Numbered from the stretch's first letter, positions 20,269-30,165 are shown. The stretch is DNA of 64,000 nt from Lactobacillus pasteurii DSM 23907 = CRBIP 24.76 (GCF_000297025.1 NZ_CAKD01000002.1:1-64000), one strand, 5' to 3'. Numbers and translations are program-made. The notes: generated by a model not told the origin, from the sequence alone.

Positions 20269-22509
20269 TTATACCTTTTTAATTGGAGCAAAGGCAGCTA
20301 GAAGGCGTTTAACTCCTTTTTCTTTAAAGGCAATATCTAGTTCCAAATCTTCGCCTTCGCCCGTGATCTTGACAACTACGCCCATGCCCCAGGCCTTGTG
20401 GCTAACTTGATCGCCGACATGCCAGCCTTCTTTTTCGGCACCGACTGCACCAGAGGCCTTCTTAGCTCGAGTATAAACTTGGCTTGAAGCTGAATCTGTA
20501 CTTTTGACAAATGGAGCAGTCTGAGCAGTAAAGCCAGCAGAGATAATATTTCCTGCCGTTGGATTTTCTTGATCGAGATCCTTTTCATCGATTTCTTCTA
20601 AGAATCTCGATGGTGGATTAGCTTGACTGCGACCATACATCATTCGCGTAGTAGCACTAGTTAAGTAGAGTTTGCGCTTGGCTCTAGTAATCCCAACATA
20701 AGCCAATCTGCGCTCTTCTTCGATTTGCTTTTCGTCCATCAAGGCTCTTGAAAGTGGGAAAATTCCTTCTTCCATTCCAATCAAAAAGACTACTGGGAAT
20801 TCCAAACCCTTTGCAGCATGCAAAGTCATCAAATCAACTTGATTGTCGTCTTCAATGTCATCTTGATCGCTAAGCAGTGAGACTTCAGCCAAAAAGTCGC
20901 TCAATGGGTTAGAATCATCTTCTACAGGTTCATAGCGTTCATCGAATTTTTCGGTCACGCTTTGGAATTCGCTCAAGTTTTCAATTCGAGTTTCTGCTTC
21001 AATAGTATGTTCATTCTTTAAAGCAGTCACATAACCAAAGTCTTCGAGAATCTGCTGGGTTAAACCAGTTACTGAATGATCTTGAGCAAAATCAATTGCA
21101 TCATGAAGCTTAGAGGCAAATTCACTAAGCTTGTTAGCTGCTCTAGTAGAAATATCTGACAAGGCAACATTATCCATTGCTTCTAGTACCGTATAGCCGT
21201 GACTATCCGCAAACGCCATCAGCTTATCAATGGTTGCTGGCCCAATTCCTCTTTTTGGCGTATTGATGATTCGGTTCAAGCTCATCGTGTCTGCTGGATT
21301 AGCGACCAATTTCAAATAAGCCATAATGTCTTTGATTTCCTTTCGGTCGTAGAACTTGTGACCACCAACAATTTGGTAAGGAATATTAGACTTGATGAAG
21401 GCTTCTTCGATCAAACGAGATTGAGCGTTGGTCCGATATAAAATTGCAAAATCCTTGTAATCTAGGCCATGCTTTTCTACTTCATCCTTGATTGTAGAAA
21501 TAATGTAGTGTGATTCAGCTTCGCCAGATTGAGCCTGATAATAAGTAACTTTTTCCCCATCACCTAAATCTGTCCAAAGATTTTTATCTTTACGCTTGAG
21601 GTTATTCTTGATGACAGAGTTAGCAGCTGACAAAATATGGCCAGTTGAGCGGTAGTTTTGTTCAAGCTTAACTGTTTTGACGCCATCTTGCTTGTAATCA
21701 TGCTCGAAGTTCAGAATATTTTCCATATTAGCCCCGCGCCAGCCGTAAATTGACTGGTCGGCATCCCCAACGACACAAATATTCTTATGACCAGCTGCCA
21801 ACAAATGACAAAGTTCATATTGAGCTTCGTTAGTATCCTGGTACTCATCGACCAAAATGTAATGGAATTTATTTTGGTAATAGTGCAAAGTAGCCGGATC
21901 TTTTTTGAAGAGGACTAAGGTTTGCATGATCAAATCATCAAAATCCATAATCTGATCGCGCTCTAAGCGTCTTTGATATTCTGCATAAATCTTAGCAGCA
22001 GTTTTTTCATATGGAGAGCTAGCTTGTTCTTCTAACTCCTTGACTGTCATCAGCGCGTTCTTGCTGTTAGAAATTACGGACAACATTCCTCTAGGATCAT
22101 AAATCTTAGGATTGATGTTTAAGTCTTTTTCAATATGCTTGATCAAGGTCAATTGCTCAGCTGAATCCGCAATTGAAAAATTATGACTATAACCGATCTT
22201 ATCTGCATCCCGACGCAAAATTCTTACGCATAAAGCATGGAAGGTCGACATCCAAATGCTTTCAGCTGCCGGACCAAGCAACTTTTGTTCACGTTCGCGC
22301 ATTTCATTGGCAGCTTTATTGGTGAAGGTGATGGCCAGCACATTCCAAGGTGCAACATTTTGTTCTTCAATCAAATATGCGATTCTTCTTGTTAGAACCG
22401 ACGTCTTGCCGGATCCTGCACCAGCAACTACCAATAAAGGTCCCTCAGTTGTTTCTACTGCGAGCTTTTGTTGTGGATTGAGGCCGGCTAAAATTGATTC
22501 TCTACTCAT
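20269..22509 (-). CDS. pcrA: ATP-dependent DNA helicase PcrA (UvrD/Rep family)
   Basis: This 746-residue superfamily 1 helicase acts in repair, plasmid replication and removal of recombination intermediates. Walker A is GAGSGKT (K35), and the DEYQDTNEAQ Walker B, GDADQSIYGWRG and later LEQNYRS and LMTLHAAKGLEFP motifs are present. The C-terminal Tudor-like RNA-polymerase-binding module (HKAWGMGVVVKI) is intact. It is the first gene of the core block. Confidence 0.97.
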   Translation of the reverse strand: MSRESILAGLNPQQKLAVETTEGPLLVVAGAGSGKTSVLTRRIAYLIEEQNVAPWNVLAITFTNKAANEMREREQKLLGPAAESIWMSTFHALCVRILRRDADKIGYSHNFSIADSAEQLTLIKHIEKDLNINPKIYDPRGMLSVISNSKNALMTVKELEEQASSPYEKTAAKIYAEYQRRLERDQIMDFDDLIMQTLVLFKKDPATLHYYQNKFHYILVDEYQDTNEAQYELCHLLAAGHKNICVVGDADQSIYGWRGANMENILNFEHDYKQDGVKTVKLEQNYRSTGHILSAANSVIKNNLKRKDKNLWTDLGDGEKVTYYQAQSGEAESHYIISTIKDEVEKHGLDYKDFAILYRTNAQSRLIEEAFIKSNIPYQIVGGHKFYDRKEIKDIMAYLKLVANPADTMSLNRIINTPKRGIGPATIDKLMAFADSHGYTVLEAMDNVALSDISTRAANKLSEFASKLHDAIDFAQDHSVTGLTQQILEDFGYVTALKNEHTIEAETRIENLSEFQSVTEKFDERYEPVEDDSNPLSDFLAEVSLLSDQDDIEDDNQVDLMTLHAAKGLEFPVVFLIGMEEGIFPLSRALMDEKQIEEERRLAYVGITRAKRKLYLTSATTRMMYGRSQANPPSRFLEEIDEKDLDQENPTAGNIISAGFTAQTAPFVKSTDSASSQVYTRAKKASGAVGAEKEGWHVGDQVSHKAWGMGVVVKITGEGEDLELDIAFKEKGVKRLLAAFAPIKKV

Positions 22510-22559
22510 TGATAATCCCCTTCACTAATATTTATATTAACTAGAACATTATAACAAAG

Positions 22560-22594
22560 AAAAAAGAAGTCTTTGTAAATTTCGACTTCTTTTG
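22560..22594 (-). terminator. Terminator of the muramidase gene
   Basis: AAAAGAAGTC pairs with GACTTCTTTT around a short loop, followed on the minus strand by a T-rich run. It lies between the muramidase stop and the pcrA start. Confidence 0.75.
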
Positions 22595-22597
22595 TAA

Positions 22598-23251
22598 TTA
22601 TTTCTCATCGTATCTGTCCAAATTGTATTCTTCGATCAAATCAATCAACTTAGAAGCATAATCTGGATCTGTTGCATAGCCATCTGTCACCAATGCCTTG
22701 GCCTGACTGCGGTAGTCTTTAGCTACTAGCACATGCTTGTATTGATTCTTATTCCAAGTAGTGCCATTTTGGAACAAGCGAGCGTGAGCTCTGATTGAAG
22801 CTTCATATGAATCATAAATTTGGAATCTCGCCTTAACTGTGATCCACTTGCCCTTAACATATTCTTTGGTCGCTAAAACGGCTGAAGTATTGGGATTGCT
22901 TCCCTTAACGCCAAATAAATTGTTATATTTTTTAGATAAGTCGCTTTGGCCATAGTCGCTTTCAAGACAAGCTTGGGCGATGGTGATGCTAGGCAATAAA
23001 TCGAATTCTCGGTCCACTGTTTGAGCAATTGGGCCGATCTTAGCAATAAAGGCCTTGCGCTTTTTGAGCAGTCTTGCTTGTTCAGCTTCTCTTGCTAGCT
23101 GGGCTTGACGAATTTGCTCTTGCTGAATTGCTTGACGACGATAATGACGAAAAGCAAGCAAAGCAACTGACAAAATGATCAATACCAAAAAGGTTCTTAA
23201 AACAATTGCTAGCTTCTTTGAAGATTTTCTTTTTTTCTTTCTTTTAGCCAT
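22598..23251 (-). CDS. Membrane-anchored N-acetylglucosaminidase/muramidase, FlgJ-like
   Basis: This 217-residue protein has a Lys/Arg-rich cytoplasmic start, one membrane helix (about residues 15-35), a basic Gln-rich linker, and a glucosaminidase (GH73) domain from about residue 70. The catalytic Glu is probably in ACLESDYGQS, with a YNNLFGVKG motif after. It would cleave peptidoglycan glycan strands at the membrane surface. No cell-wall binding repeats are present, so it is shorter than typical autolysins. Confidence 0.88.
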   Translation of the reverse strand: MAKRKKKRKSSKKLAIVLRTFLVLIILSVALLAFRHYRRQAIQQEQIRQAQLAREAEQARLLKKRKAFIAKIGPIAQTVDREFDLLPSITIAQACLESDYGQSDLSKKYNNLFGVKGSNPNTSAVLATKEYVKGKWITVKARFQIYDSYEASIRAHARLFQNGTTWNKNQYKHVLVAKDYRSQAKALVTDGYATDPDYASKLIDLIEEYNLDRYDEK

Positions 23252-23341
23252 AAATTATTTCCTTTATCATCTTAAATACAACTATAAGTATAACATCAAA
23301 CCAGCCACTTGATGAGTTCGGTCTTTGCTAGAAAAATACAA

Positions 23342-23372
23342 AAAAAGAGGTTGCTCACAGCAACCTCTTTTT
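23342..23372 (-). terminator. Terminator after tRNA-Leu
   Basis: An AGAGGTTGCT/AGCAACCTCT stem with a long T-run on the minus strand lies directly downstream of the tRNA. Confidence 0.9.
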
Positions 23373-23374
23373 AG

Positions 23375-23459
23375 TGCGGGCGAGAAGACTCGAACTTCCA
23401 CGATCTAAAGCGATCACAAGATCCTTAGTCTTGCGCGTCTGCCATTCCGCCACGCCCGC
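23375..23459 (-). tRNA. tRNA-Leu, anticodon AAG
   Basis: An 85-base class II tRNA has acceptor GCGGGCG/CGCCCGC, the GTTCGAGTC T-arm and a long variable arm. The anticodon loop is CTAAGGA between CAAGA and TCTTG, giving AAG, which reads CUU and, if A34 becomes inosine, other CUN codons. The CCA end is not encoded. Confidence 0.93.
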
Positions 23460-23513
23460 GGTACCTAACTATAGTACCCTAAAAACTCATTTTATGCAAG
23501 CGATTTTTCAAAT

Positions 23514-23990
23514 TTATTTACTTTCAAGCAAAATCAATTGACCATAACAACGCCCGCAGCGATAGCGCTCAAGGTTCAACCGCCTTGTTCTAGGATAAAT
23601 TTGACCGCAACTTTGACAGCGATATAGGTAGTGAAATTTTCTTTTTCTTCTAAGCCCAATATCTGGTGCATAGCGACTGCCTCCTACTTCTTTGAGCAAG
23701 TCTTTGAAATCTTGATCGCAGTGGCGGTAACCTCGATGTGCTAAGTGCAAATGATAATGGCACAATTCATGCTTGATGATTCCAATTAGTTCAGCTCGAT
23801 ATTGCTCACTTAAAAAGTGGGCATTGATTTCAAGATGATGATCATCCAAATGATAGCGACCACCTGTCGTTTTGAAGCGACGATTGATCTTGACTTGATG
23901 AGTAAACGGCCTAGCAAAAAAAGCCAGCGAGATCGACTCAACCAGCTTTTGCAGTTCTTTTTGATTCAGACTAGCGGAAGAGTTTGGCAT
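23514..23990 (-). CDS. SprT-like metallopeptidase-fold protein
   Basis: This 158-residue protein has the HELCHYHLHL zinc-binding HExxH motif (about residues 84-93) and a C-terminal four-cysteine zinc ribbon (CQSC...CGRC), as in SprT/SprL proteins. The eukaryotic relative Spartan removes DNA-protein crosslinks; the bacterial role is uncertain. Its start overlaps the upstream glycosyltransferase by 20 bases, so the two are probably cotranscribed. Confidence 0.88.
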   Translation of the reverse strand: MPNSSASLNQKELQKLVESISLAFFARPFTHQVKINRRFKTTGGRYHLDDHHLEINAHFLSEQYRAELIGIIKHELCHYHLHLAHRGYRHCDQDFKDLLKEVGGSRYAPDIGLRRKRKFHYLYRCQSCGQIYPRTRRLNLERYRCGRCYGQLILLESK

Positions 23991-24669
23991 AAAGTCCCGC
24001 CTGCCTTTTAGTCTTGATTCTGGTCTTTAGTCCTGTGACAATCTTGCGCTTGAGCGGCTTTTCACCTTCCATCCAAGTACCAGTAAAAACATGGATTGTC
24101 TTAGATTGACTAGAAGGATTGCACAAAATTCCATCAGGATAGACATGAATATCATCAGCAACCATTTGTTCTTGATTGTTGGTCTTAACGCCATATTGCT
24201 TAATCAAAATTTGCGAAACAGAAACCGTATTGACGCCAGCCATTTGATCATTTTTGTCAAATTCAAAATTACGATCATCATAGTATTCCAACATTTTGGC
24301 AATTAAAGGATGATGTGGCTCTGCACCAAAGACTGCCGTAAATGGATTGTCTTTATTTTCAAATCCAACAAAAGCATGATTGTCCAATAATTCATGCAGA
24401 TCATCTAGCACCAAGACATCCGTGTCTAAATAGATTCCACCCATATCATAAATTACCTTTGCTCTAATATAATCAGACACAAAGGCCCATTTTTTAGCCT
24501 TGTAAGCTTGTTCTAAGTAAGCATTTTGATGAATATCGAAATTTTCTTCGTTCCATTCAATGATTTGATAATCTTTGAGATGTTTCTGCCAAGTTTTCAT
24601 ACATCTTTTGATTGCATCGGATTTAGGATTGCCACCAACCCATACGTAATGAATTATTTTTGGAATCAT
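23971..24669 (-). CDS. Glycosyltransferase with DxD motif (capsular/Och1 type)
   Basis: This 232-residue cytosolic glycosyltransferase has PKIIHYVWVGG at the start and GGIYLDTDVLV (DxD, about residues 77-87), as in the sugar-binding DXD family that adds hexoses to surface polysaccharides. Donor and acceptor sugars are unknown. It is the third member of a cell-wall polymer cluster with a flippase and a CDP-glycerol transferase. Confidence 0.9.
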   Translation of the reverse strand: MIPKIIHYVWVGGNPKSDAIKRCMKTWQKHLKDYQIIEWNEENFDIHQNAYLEQAYKAKKWAFVSDYIRAKVIYDMGGIYLDTDVLVLDDLHELLDNHAFVGFENKDNPFTAVFGAEPHHPLIAKMLEYYDDRNFEFDKNDQMAGVNTVSVSQILIKQYGVKTNNQEQMVADDIHVYPDGILCNPSSQSKTIHVFTGTWMEGEKPLKRKIVTGLKTRIKTKRQAGLYAKLFR

Positions 24670-24677
24670 TTTTATTT

Positions 24678-26105
24678 TTACTTTCTAATAATCTTTCTAA
24701 CTAAGGCCAAAATATCCTGATTGAAGTCCAGCTTCATCATAAACATCAATGCCAAATAGACTACTCCCATGATAATCGATTTAAGCATCATGTTCAAAAA
24801 GGCTGACGAAATCAATTGCGGCATCAACATCCCTAGCGCTAAGGTAGCGATTGCCACCAAGAAATATTTCGGAATATCCGCAAAAACCGTCTTAAAATCA
24901 TAGGCATCGCGCACGATCCAAATTCTCAATACTAGCACGACGAATTCCGTAATCAAGATCGCTACCATTGCTCCTGCAGCGGCGTAGAAATAGTCTAAAA
25001 CAGATGACAAGATAATTTCTAAAACTGCCCCAATAATGACCGGAATGGCATAATCTTTGTCGCGGCGATTAGCCAAAGCAAACTGATTGGCAAAAACTCC
25101 GCCCATTGGAATCATGATAATTGTTAAAGTAAAGAAGAACATCAAGGCCGTCATTGGCACATACTTTTGACCAAAGAAAAATGGAATAAATTCTTTGGTG
25201 TTAGCCATGATAATGACGGCAAACAAGGTCCCTAAAAAAGTCGTTGCCTCAAGTGACTTCTTCATCACTTGTTTCTGCTGTTCTGCACCTTCGCTAGCCA
25301 TCTTAGGCATAATTACCAAAGAGATACTAGTAATCACGCCTAAAACCATATTAGAGATCTTCTGAGCGTTGTCATAGTAGGAGACCTGCGTTGAACTTTG
25401 GAAATAGCCTAATAGTGGCTTATCAAGCGAGGTATAAATCTGCGTGGCAATCTGGGGAATCAATAGCGTAATGATTGCTCTTACAGTTTCGCGGTATTTA
25501 TAAAAATGCTTTACTGGCCGACCAACATAGCGCCTAATATCAAACCAAAAGACCACTGATCCCATCATAGTAGTGATCGACATGATCAATAAATACTTCC
25601 AGAGGTCACCTGGCTTTTTGACCAAAGTCAAAATCAAAACCACGCTGGACAACTTAACCAGCGTATTTTTAAGGACAACTCGGCCAAAATCAGCCAGGCC
25701 TTGGAAAAACCAACTGATATCAATCTGTGCTGAAATCAAATAAGGAACCATTAGCAACAGGTAATTCCAGTATTGGAGCTTAAAGATGGTTGAAATAGCA
25801 ACTACGAGTACAATCGTTATTAAGCCTGCGATAGCTTCAAAATACCATAAGCCCCAAAATGCCTCAGTCAAATCCTGCGGACTTCCAGTTACCCGAACTC
25901 GCGAAATTGTGCGCATGCCAATGTAAGAAATCGACAAAGCACAGAAAACCATCAAAAATTGAGTCGTATTGTTAACACTTGAGTAAATTCCATAAGTCTT
26001 GGGTCCTAAAACTCTAGACAAATATGGCACCGTGATCAATGGTACTAAGACCAAGAACACTTGATAAATCGCATTATAAACGATATTTAACAGTGTTTTT
26101 TTCAC
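24678..26105 (-). CDS. Polysaccharide flippase (Wzx/MATE-like)
   Basis: About 12-14 membrane helices over roughly 475 residues match oligosaccharide flippases that turn lipid-linked repeat units to the outer face. The LITVPYLSRVLGP motif near the N-terminus is typical. I prefer the GTG at 26105 (VKKTLLN read as MKKTLLN), since the in-frame start at 26114 lies inside the end of the upstream gene and is less like relatives; both are possible. It lies between the GT and CDP-glycerol transferase genes. Confidence 0.88.
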   Translation of the reverse strand: MKKTLLNIVYNAIYQVFLVLVPLITVPYLSRVLGPKTYGIYSSVNNTTQFLMVFCALSISYIGMRTISRVRVTGSPQDLTEAFWGLWYFEAIAGLITIVLVVAISTIFKLQYWNYLLLMVPYLISAQIDISWFFQGLADFGRVVLKNTLVKLSSVVLILTLVKKPGDLWKYLLIMSITTMMGSVVFWFDIRRYVGRPVKHFYKYRETVRAIITLLIPQIATQIYTSLDKPLLGYFQSSTQVSYYDNAQKISNMVLGVITSISLVIMPKMASEGAEQQKQVMKKSLEATTFLGTLFAVIIMANTKEFIPFFFGQKYVPMTALMFFFTLTIIMIPMGGVFANQFALANRRDKDYAIPVIIGAVLEIILSSVLDYFYAAAGAMVAILITEFVVLVLRIWIVRDAYDFKTVFADIPKYFLVAIATLALGMLMPQLISSAFLNMMLKSIIMGVVYLALMFMMKLDFNQDILALVRKIIRK

Positions 26106-26110
26106 TATTA

Positions 26111-27262
26111 TCACCTAGTTAATTTTGTCATTGCTTCAAAAAGCAGATCACAATAGTTTTTATTTTGAACTTGATTCGTAAGATCATGCCAATAATGGCG
26201 ACGCTCTTGATACATTGGCTTATCCAATTCATCCAATTGCTTAACAAAATCCGCCTGGCTATAAACAACTGGACCAGGAACGACTTGTTTATAAGGTCCA
26301 AATAAGAGCCCCCGGGTCTTGTCGTATTCTTGCAAATGGTTGGCCATAAATATAATTGGTCGATCTAGTTCAAGGTAGTCAAAGTAAATCGAGGAGAAGT
26401 CCGTCATCAAAAAGTCTGTATTTGCTAATAATTCATACAAATCATGATCATTTTTGAAAAGATAATCATTATTCAAAAAGGCCAAATTTGAGTATTCAAT
26501 TTCTGAAGCAGAAAATAGTTTCATCTCATAGGGATGCAACTTCACGATCAAATACTGGTGTCGCTTTTTCAAGGCCTCATTTAAAGCCTCGATCTCAAAA
26601 TCATCGCTAGCAAAGAAGTTTCCTTGGCCAATCTCCTTCATAATATTGTCGTCCTCTAATTCATACCTAAAAGTTGGCATGTAGATTCCTATTTTGGCTT
26701 GATCATCAGCTAAACCAAACAAGTCTTGCAACAATTGCTTGCGCGTAATTGGGCTAGTTTTTAAGTAATCCAATCTTGGAAAACCAGTCTTTTGATATTT
26801 CTGAGCTTCAACGCTAACACAAGAGCTCATCAAAGTTTCATACAAGTCAGAACTTGACGCAATCAAGTCAGCATTTTTATGCCATAACTTGGCATTGCGT
26901 TGATTGTCCTTATGACGAGTATTACTGGCCATAATACCCATGCGTTTGAGCGGAAAACCATGCCACAACTGAACGTTGACTTGACTAGCATGAATTTTAA
27001 AAGGTTGGTGGGTGGTAACCACATACTTAGCTGCTGCAATCTTCTTCCAGCTAGACCATGGCAAATGAGATGATGGCCAGGGTTCAACTAAAGTCACCTG
27101 ATACTCAGGATGCTTTTCTTGAAGATATTTATAAAATAAATAGCCATTAGAACCCGATCTTCCTGCTCCATTCAAAATTACAACTTGCTTGTCTTTGATC
27201 GCTACAAAATGTCCTAGCAGCCTCATCAGCTGCAAATATAATCTAAACAATACGCTTTTCAT
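26111..27262 (-). CDS. CDP-glycerol glycerophosphotransferase family protein (TagB/TagF-like)
   Basis: This 383-residue membrane-associated enzyme has an N-terminal hydrophobic segment, then QLWHGFPLKRMG with the catalytic histidine, and the CDP-glycerol binding DFLMTDFSSIYFDY motif. Such proteins add glycerol- or ribitol-phosphate to teichoic acid or polysaccharide. With no long poly-transferase tail, it resembles the single-unit TagB type. The three-gene set suggests a glycerol-phosphate-decorated surface polymer. Confidence 0.9.
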   Translation of the reverse strand: MKSVLFRLYLQLMRLLGHFVAIKDKQVVILNGAGRSGSNGYLFYKYLQEKHPEYQVTLVEPWPSSHLPWSSWKKIAAAKYVVTTHQPFKIHASQVNVQLWHGFPLKRMGIMASNTRHKDNQRNAKLWHKNADLIASSSDLYETLMSSCVSVEAQKYQKTGFPRLDYLKTSPITRKQLLQDLFGLADDQAKIGIYMPTFRYELEDDNIMKEIGQGNFFASDDFEIEALNEALKKRHQYLIVKLHPYEMKLFSASEIEYSNLAFLNNDYLFKNDHDLYELLANTDFLMTDFSSIYFDYLELDRPIIFMANHLQEYDKTRGLLFGPYKQVVPGPVVYSQADFVKQLDELDKPMYQERRHYWHDLTNQVQNKNYCDLLFEAMTKLTR

Positions 27263-27305
27263 TGACGTCTATTTTACCTTCCCGTTTTTCACTTATTTAA
27301 GAGTA

Positions 27306-27337
27306 CAAAAAAAGGATTGAATAACTCAACCCTTTTT
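27306..27337 (-). terminator. Terminator of the P-type ATPase gene
   Basis: A GGGTTGAG.../...CAATCC stem with a seven-T run on the minus strand lies about 18 bases past the ATPase stop. Confidence 0.85.
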
Positions 27338-27354
27338 CCTTAAATTTTGAAAAA

Positions 27355-30021
27355 TTATTCTTTTCCTAATTTGCGTTGGAAAAGCTTTACGACTTCGACA
27401 ATGACGATCATTGCAACACCTGCACAGAGGACTACCAACCATTGTACAGGATCAAGTTCAGTTACGTCGAAGAACTTAGTCATAAATGGGATTTCAACAG
27501 CTGACATAATAATAGCAGCTAAAACAATCGCACCGTTAAACCACTTGTTTGACCAAGTGCGCTTGCGGAAGATTGATTGGTGGATGTACTTGGAATTGAT
27601 TGCATGGAAGAGTTGAATCAAACCTAAAGTCAAGAAAGCCATAGTCAATGCATCACCATGTTGCAAGCTAGGTTCGTTGACATGTGGTCCGACATGCAAA
27701 CCAATTTGGTAGGCGCTTAAAACTAATACACCTTCCAAGATACCTTGGTAAATAATTGAGCTAGCTACCCCACCACTGAAGAAGTTAGACTTGCGCCCAC
27801 GTGGCTTGCGATCCATAATTCCGTCTTCAATTGGTTCAATACCCAAAGCAATAGCTGGCAAAGTATCAGTTACCAAGTTGATCCATAGAAGTTGAACTGG
27901 AGCCAAAATATCCCAGCCAAGCATGGTCATCATGAAGACAGTCAACACTTCACCAACGTTACAGCTCATCAAGTAAAGAATGGCTTTTTGAATGTTGCTG
28001 AAGACTTTACGGCCTTGCTTAACAGCTTCAACAATTGTAGCAAAGTTGTCATCTGCCAAAACCATATCTGCAGCACCCTTTGATACTTCTGTACCAGTGA
28101 TACCCATACCGATACCGATATCTGCTTGCTTCAAACTTGGCGCATCGTTAACACCGTCACCAGTCATGGCAACGATCTTGCCATTAGCTTGCCATGCCTT
28201 AACAATTCTTACCTTGTGTTCTGGAGAAACGCGGGCATAAACATTGTAATCGCCAACGTGCTTAATGAAGTAATCGTCGTCTAATTCATCAAGTTGAGCA
28301 CCAGTCAAGACTCTTTCATCATGACCTGCTTCCAGAATGCCCAATCTTTCCGCAATTGCTTGAGCAGTTACTTGGTGGTCACCAGTAATCATAACTGTTC
28401 TAATACCAGCACGATGTGCTTCTGCTACAGCATCTCTAGCTTCTGGACGTTCTGGGTCGATCATTCCGACTAAGCCAGCAAAGATCAATTCTTGTTCAAC
28501 ATTGTCAGTAGTTGGATCATCATAAGTATTGTCAACTACCTTGTAAGCAAGACCCAACACTCTCAAAGCTTGCTTAGCTAGCTTTTGGTTAGTAGCTAAA
28601 ATTTCTTCCTTAGCATCGTCAGTAATTGGCCTTACGTGTCCATTAATTTCAACTGAAGCTACGCGCTTGAGCAATTCGTCAGGTGCACCCTTAACAGCAA
28701 CGAAGTACTTATCGCCGTATTGGTTAACCGTACTCATCAACTTACGTTCTGAGTCAAATGGAACTTCTTGCACACGCTTGTAAGTATCAAGCATCTTGAA
28801 GACATCAATCTTTTGATCAAAAGCGTATTGAATCAATGAAGTTTCAGTCGGGTCACCAAGAAGACTATTGCTGCTTTCAATCTTAGTATCGTTAGCCAAA
28901 ACCATGGCCATCAAAGCAGGGTTAGCTTGATCGATTGCAACCTTGTTGTCAACTAACTTTTTATCGTAGAAAAGTTGTTCAACAGTCATCTTATTTTGAG
29001 TTAAAGTACCAGTCTTATCTGAACAAATAATGTCAGTTGCACCTAAAGTTTCAACTGCAGGCAACTTTCTAACGATAGCCTTGTGCTTGGCCATAGTTTG
29101 CGTACCTAAGGCCAAGATAATAGTTACGATTGCAGGCAAACCTTCTGGAATAGCTGCAACGGCCAAAGAAACAGCAACCAAGAACATGTTGATCAATAAG
29201 GCAGAATTGCGATCAGCAGGACTTGCCTTAAGCACTCCAACAGCGAAGACAAAGACACAGATAAGTAAGATCATAATTGTCAAAGTCTTACCTAATTGGT
29301 TCAAGTTCTGCTTCAAAGGAGTATCAGTTTCGTCAGCTTCATTCAACATAGTTGCGATCTTACCGACTTCTGTATCCATACCAGTCTTGATAACAATACC
29401 TTCGGCACGACCGTAAGTTACGTTAGTGCTTGAAAAAGCAAGGTTAACGCGTTCTGCTAATGGAACGTCTTTTTCAGTCAAAGTTTCGCTATTCTTTTCA
29501 ACCGGAACTGATTCACCAGTCAAAGCTGCTTCTTCAATCTTCAAGCTGTGAGCTGACACCAAACGCAAGTCAGCTGGAACAACATCCCCAGCTTCAAGCA
29601 TAACAAGGTCACCTGGTACAAGATCTGTACTTGGGATCTCGATTACCTTGCCATCGCGCTTGACGTGAGCACTTGGTGTAGCCATTTCTTTCAAAGCTTC
29701 AATTGCTGCTTCTGAGCGAGCTTCTTGGATTACCCCCAAAACAGCATTCAAGATTACTACGATCATGATGATCGCTGCATCAGTCCACTCACCAGCAACG
29801 ACACCAGATAAGATTGCTGCTGCAATCAAGACGATAATCATGAAATCTTTAAATTGATCCAAGAAACGCATGAACATGCTTTTCTTTTGCTTAGCTGCTA
29901 ATGCATTAGGACCATGTTCAGCCAATCTCTTCTTGGCTTCTTGACTACTTAAACCATCTGTAGTTGAAGTAGTTAGTTCTTTTGCGATGTCATTAGCATC
30001 TTGATCATAAAAGTTCTTCAA
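27355..30021 (-). CDS. Calcium-type P-type ATPase, probable Mn2+/Ca2+ exporter
   Basis: This 888-residue P2-type cation pump has TGES (about residues 168-171), the PEGLP helix-4 motif (292-296), phosphorylation aspartate D335 in DKTGTLT, and TGDGVNDAP. The frame opens with TTG at 30021, because an in-frame stop directly precedes it. The upstream manganese-type riboswitch suggests that excess Mn2+ induces it, as for YoaB of Lactococcus, so export of Mn2+ (perhaps with Ca2+) is likely. The ion itself is inferred from the riboswitch. Confidence 0.93.
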   Translation of the reverse strand: MKNFYDQDANDIAKELTTSTTDGLSSQEAKKRLAEHGPNALAAKQKKSMFMRFLDQFKDFMIIVLIAAAILSGVVAGEWTDAAIIMIVVILNAVLGVIQEARSEAAIEALKEMATPSAHVKRDGKVIEIPSTDLVPGDLVMLEAGDVVPADLRLVSAHSLKIEEAALTGESVPVEKNSETLTEKDVPLAERVNLAFSSTNVTYGRAEGIVIKTGMDTEVGKIATMLNEADETDTPLKQNLNQLGKTLTIMILLICVFVFAVGVLKASPADRNSALLINMFLVAVSLAVAAIPEGLPAIVTIILALGTQTMAKHKAIVRKLPAVETLGATDIICSDKTGTLTQNKMTVEQLFYDKKLVDNKVAIDQANPALMAMVLANDTKIESSNSLLGDPTETSLIQYAFDQKIDVFKMLDTYKRVQEVPFDSERKLMSTVNQYGDKYFVAVKGAPDELLKRVASVEINGHVRPITDDAKEEILATNQKLAKQALRVLGLAYKVVDNTYDDPTTDNVEQELIFAGLVGMIDPERPEARDAVAEAHRAGIRTVMITGDHQVTAQAIAERLGILEAGHDERVLTGAQLDELDDDYFIKHVGDYNVYARVSPEHKVRIVKAWQANGKIVAMTGDGVNDAPSLKQADIGIGMGITGTEVSKGAADMVLADDNFATIVEAVKQGRKVFSNIQKAILYLMSCNVGEVLTVFMMTMLGWDILAPVQLLWINLVTDTLPAIALGIEPIEDGIMDRKPRGRKSNFFSGGVASSIIYQGILEGVLVLSAYQIGLHVGPHVNEPSLQHGDALTMAFLTLGLIQLFHAINSKYIHQSIFRKRTWSNKWFNGAIVLAAIIMSAVEIPFMTKFFDVTELDPVQWLVVLCAGVAMIVIVEVVKLFQRKLGKE

Positions 30022-30042
30022 TTAAAACCACATCCTTTATAC

Positions 30043-30165
30043 AAAAAAAGAGACTCACATGCATAATGCACATAAGTCTCACCATTTCAGATAAGTCCAG
30101 AAGATTGATCTTCGGTTGTTGAACTTATCGCAATTGCTTGCTGTTACTCCCTTATGATAGGAATA
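30043..30165 (-). promoter_or_regulatory. yybP-ykoY manganese riboswitch with terminator
   Basis: On the minus strand the leader reads GGGAGTAACAGC, then CAACCGAAG, then GGTGAGACTT, the conserved parts of the Mn2+-sensing yybP-ykoY aptamer. The last block pairs into a terminator (GAGACTTATGTGCA...GTGAGTCTC, T-run) at 30043-30080. Ligand binding would be expected to favour read-through into the ATPase gene. I matched the conserved strings by memory, without a covariance search. Confidence 0.85.
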
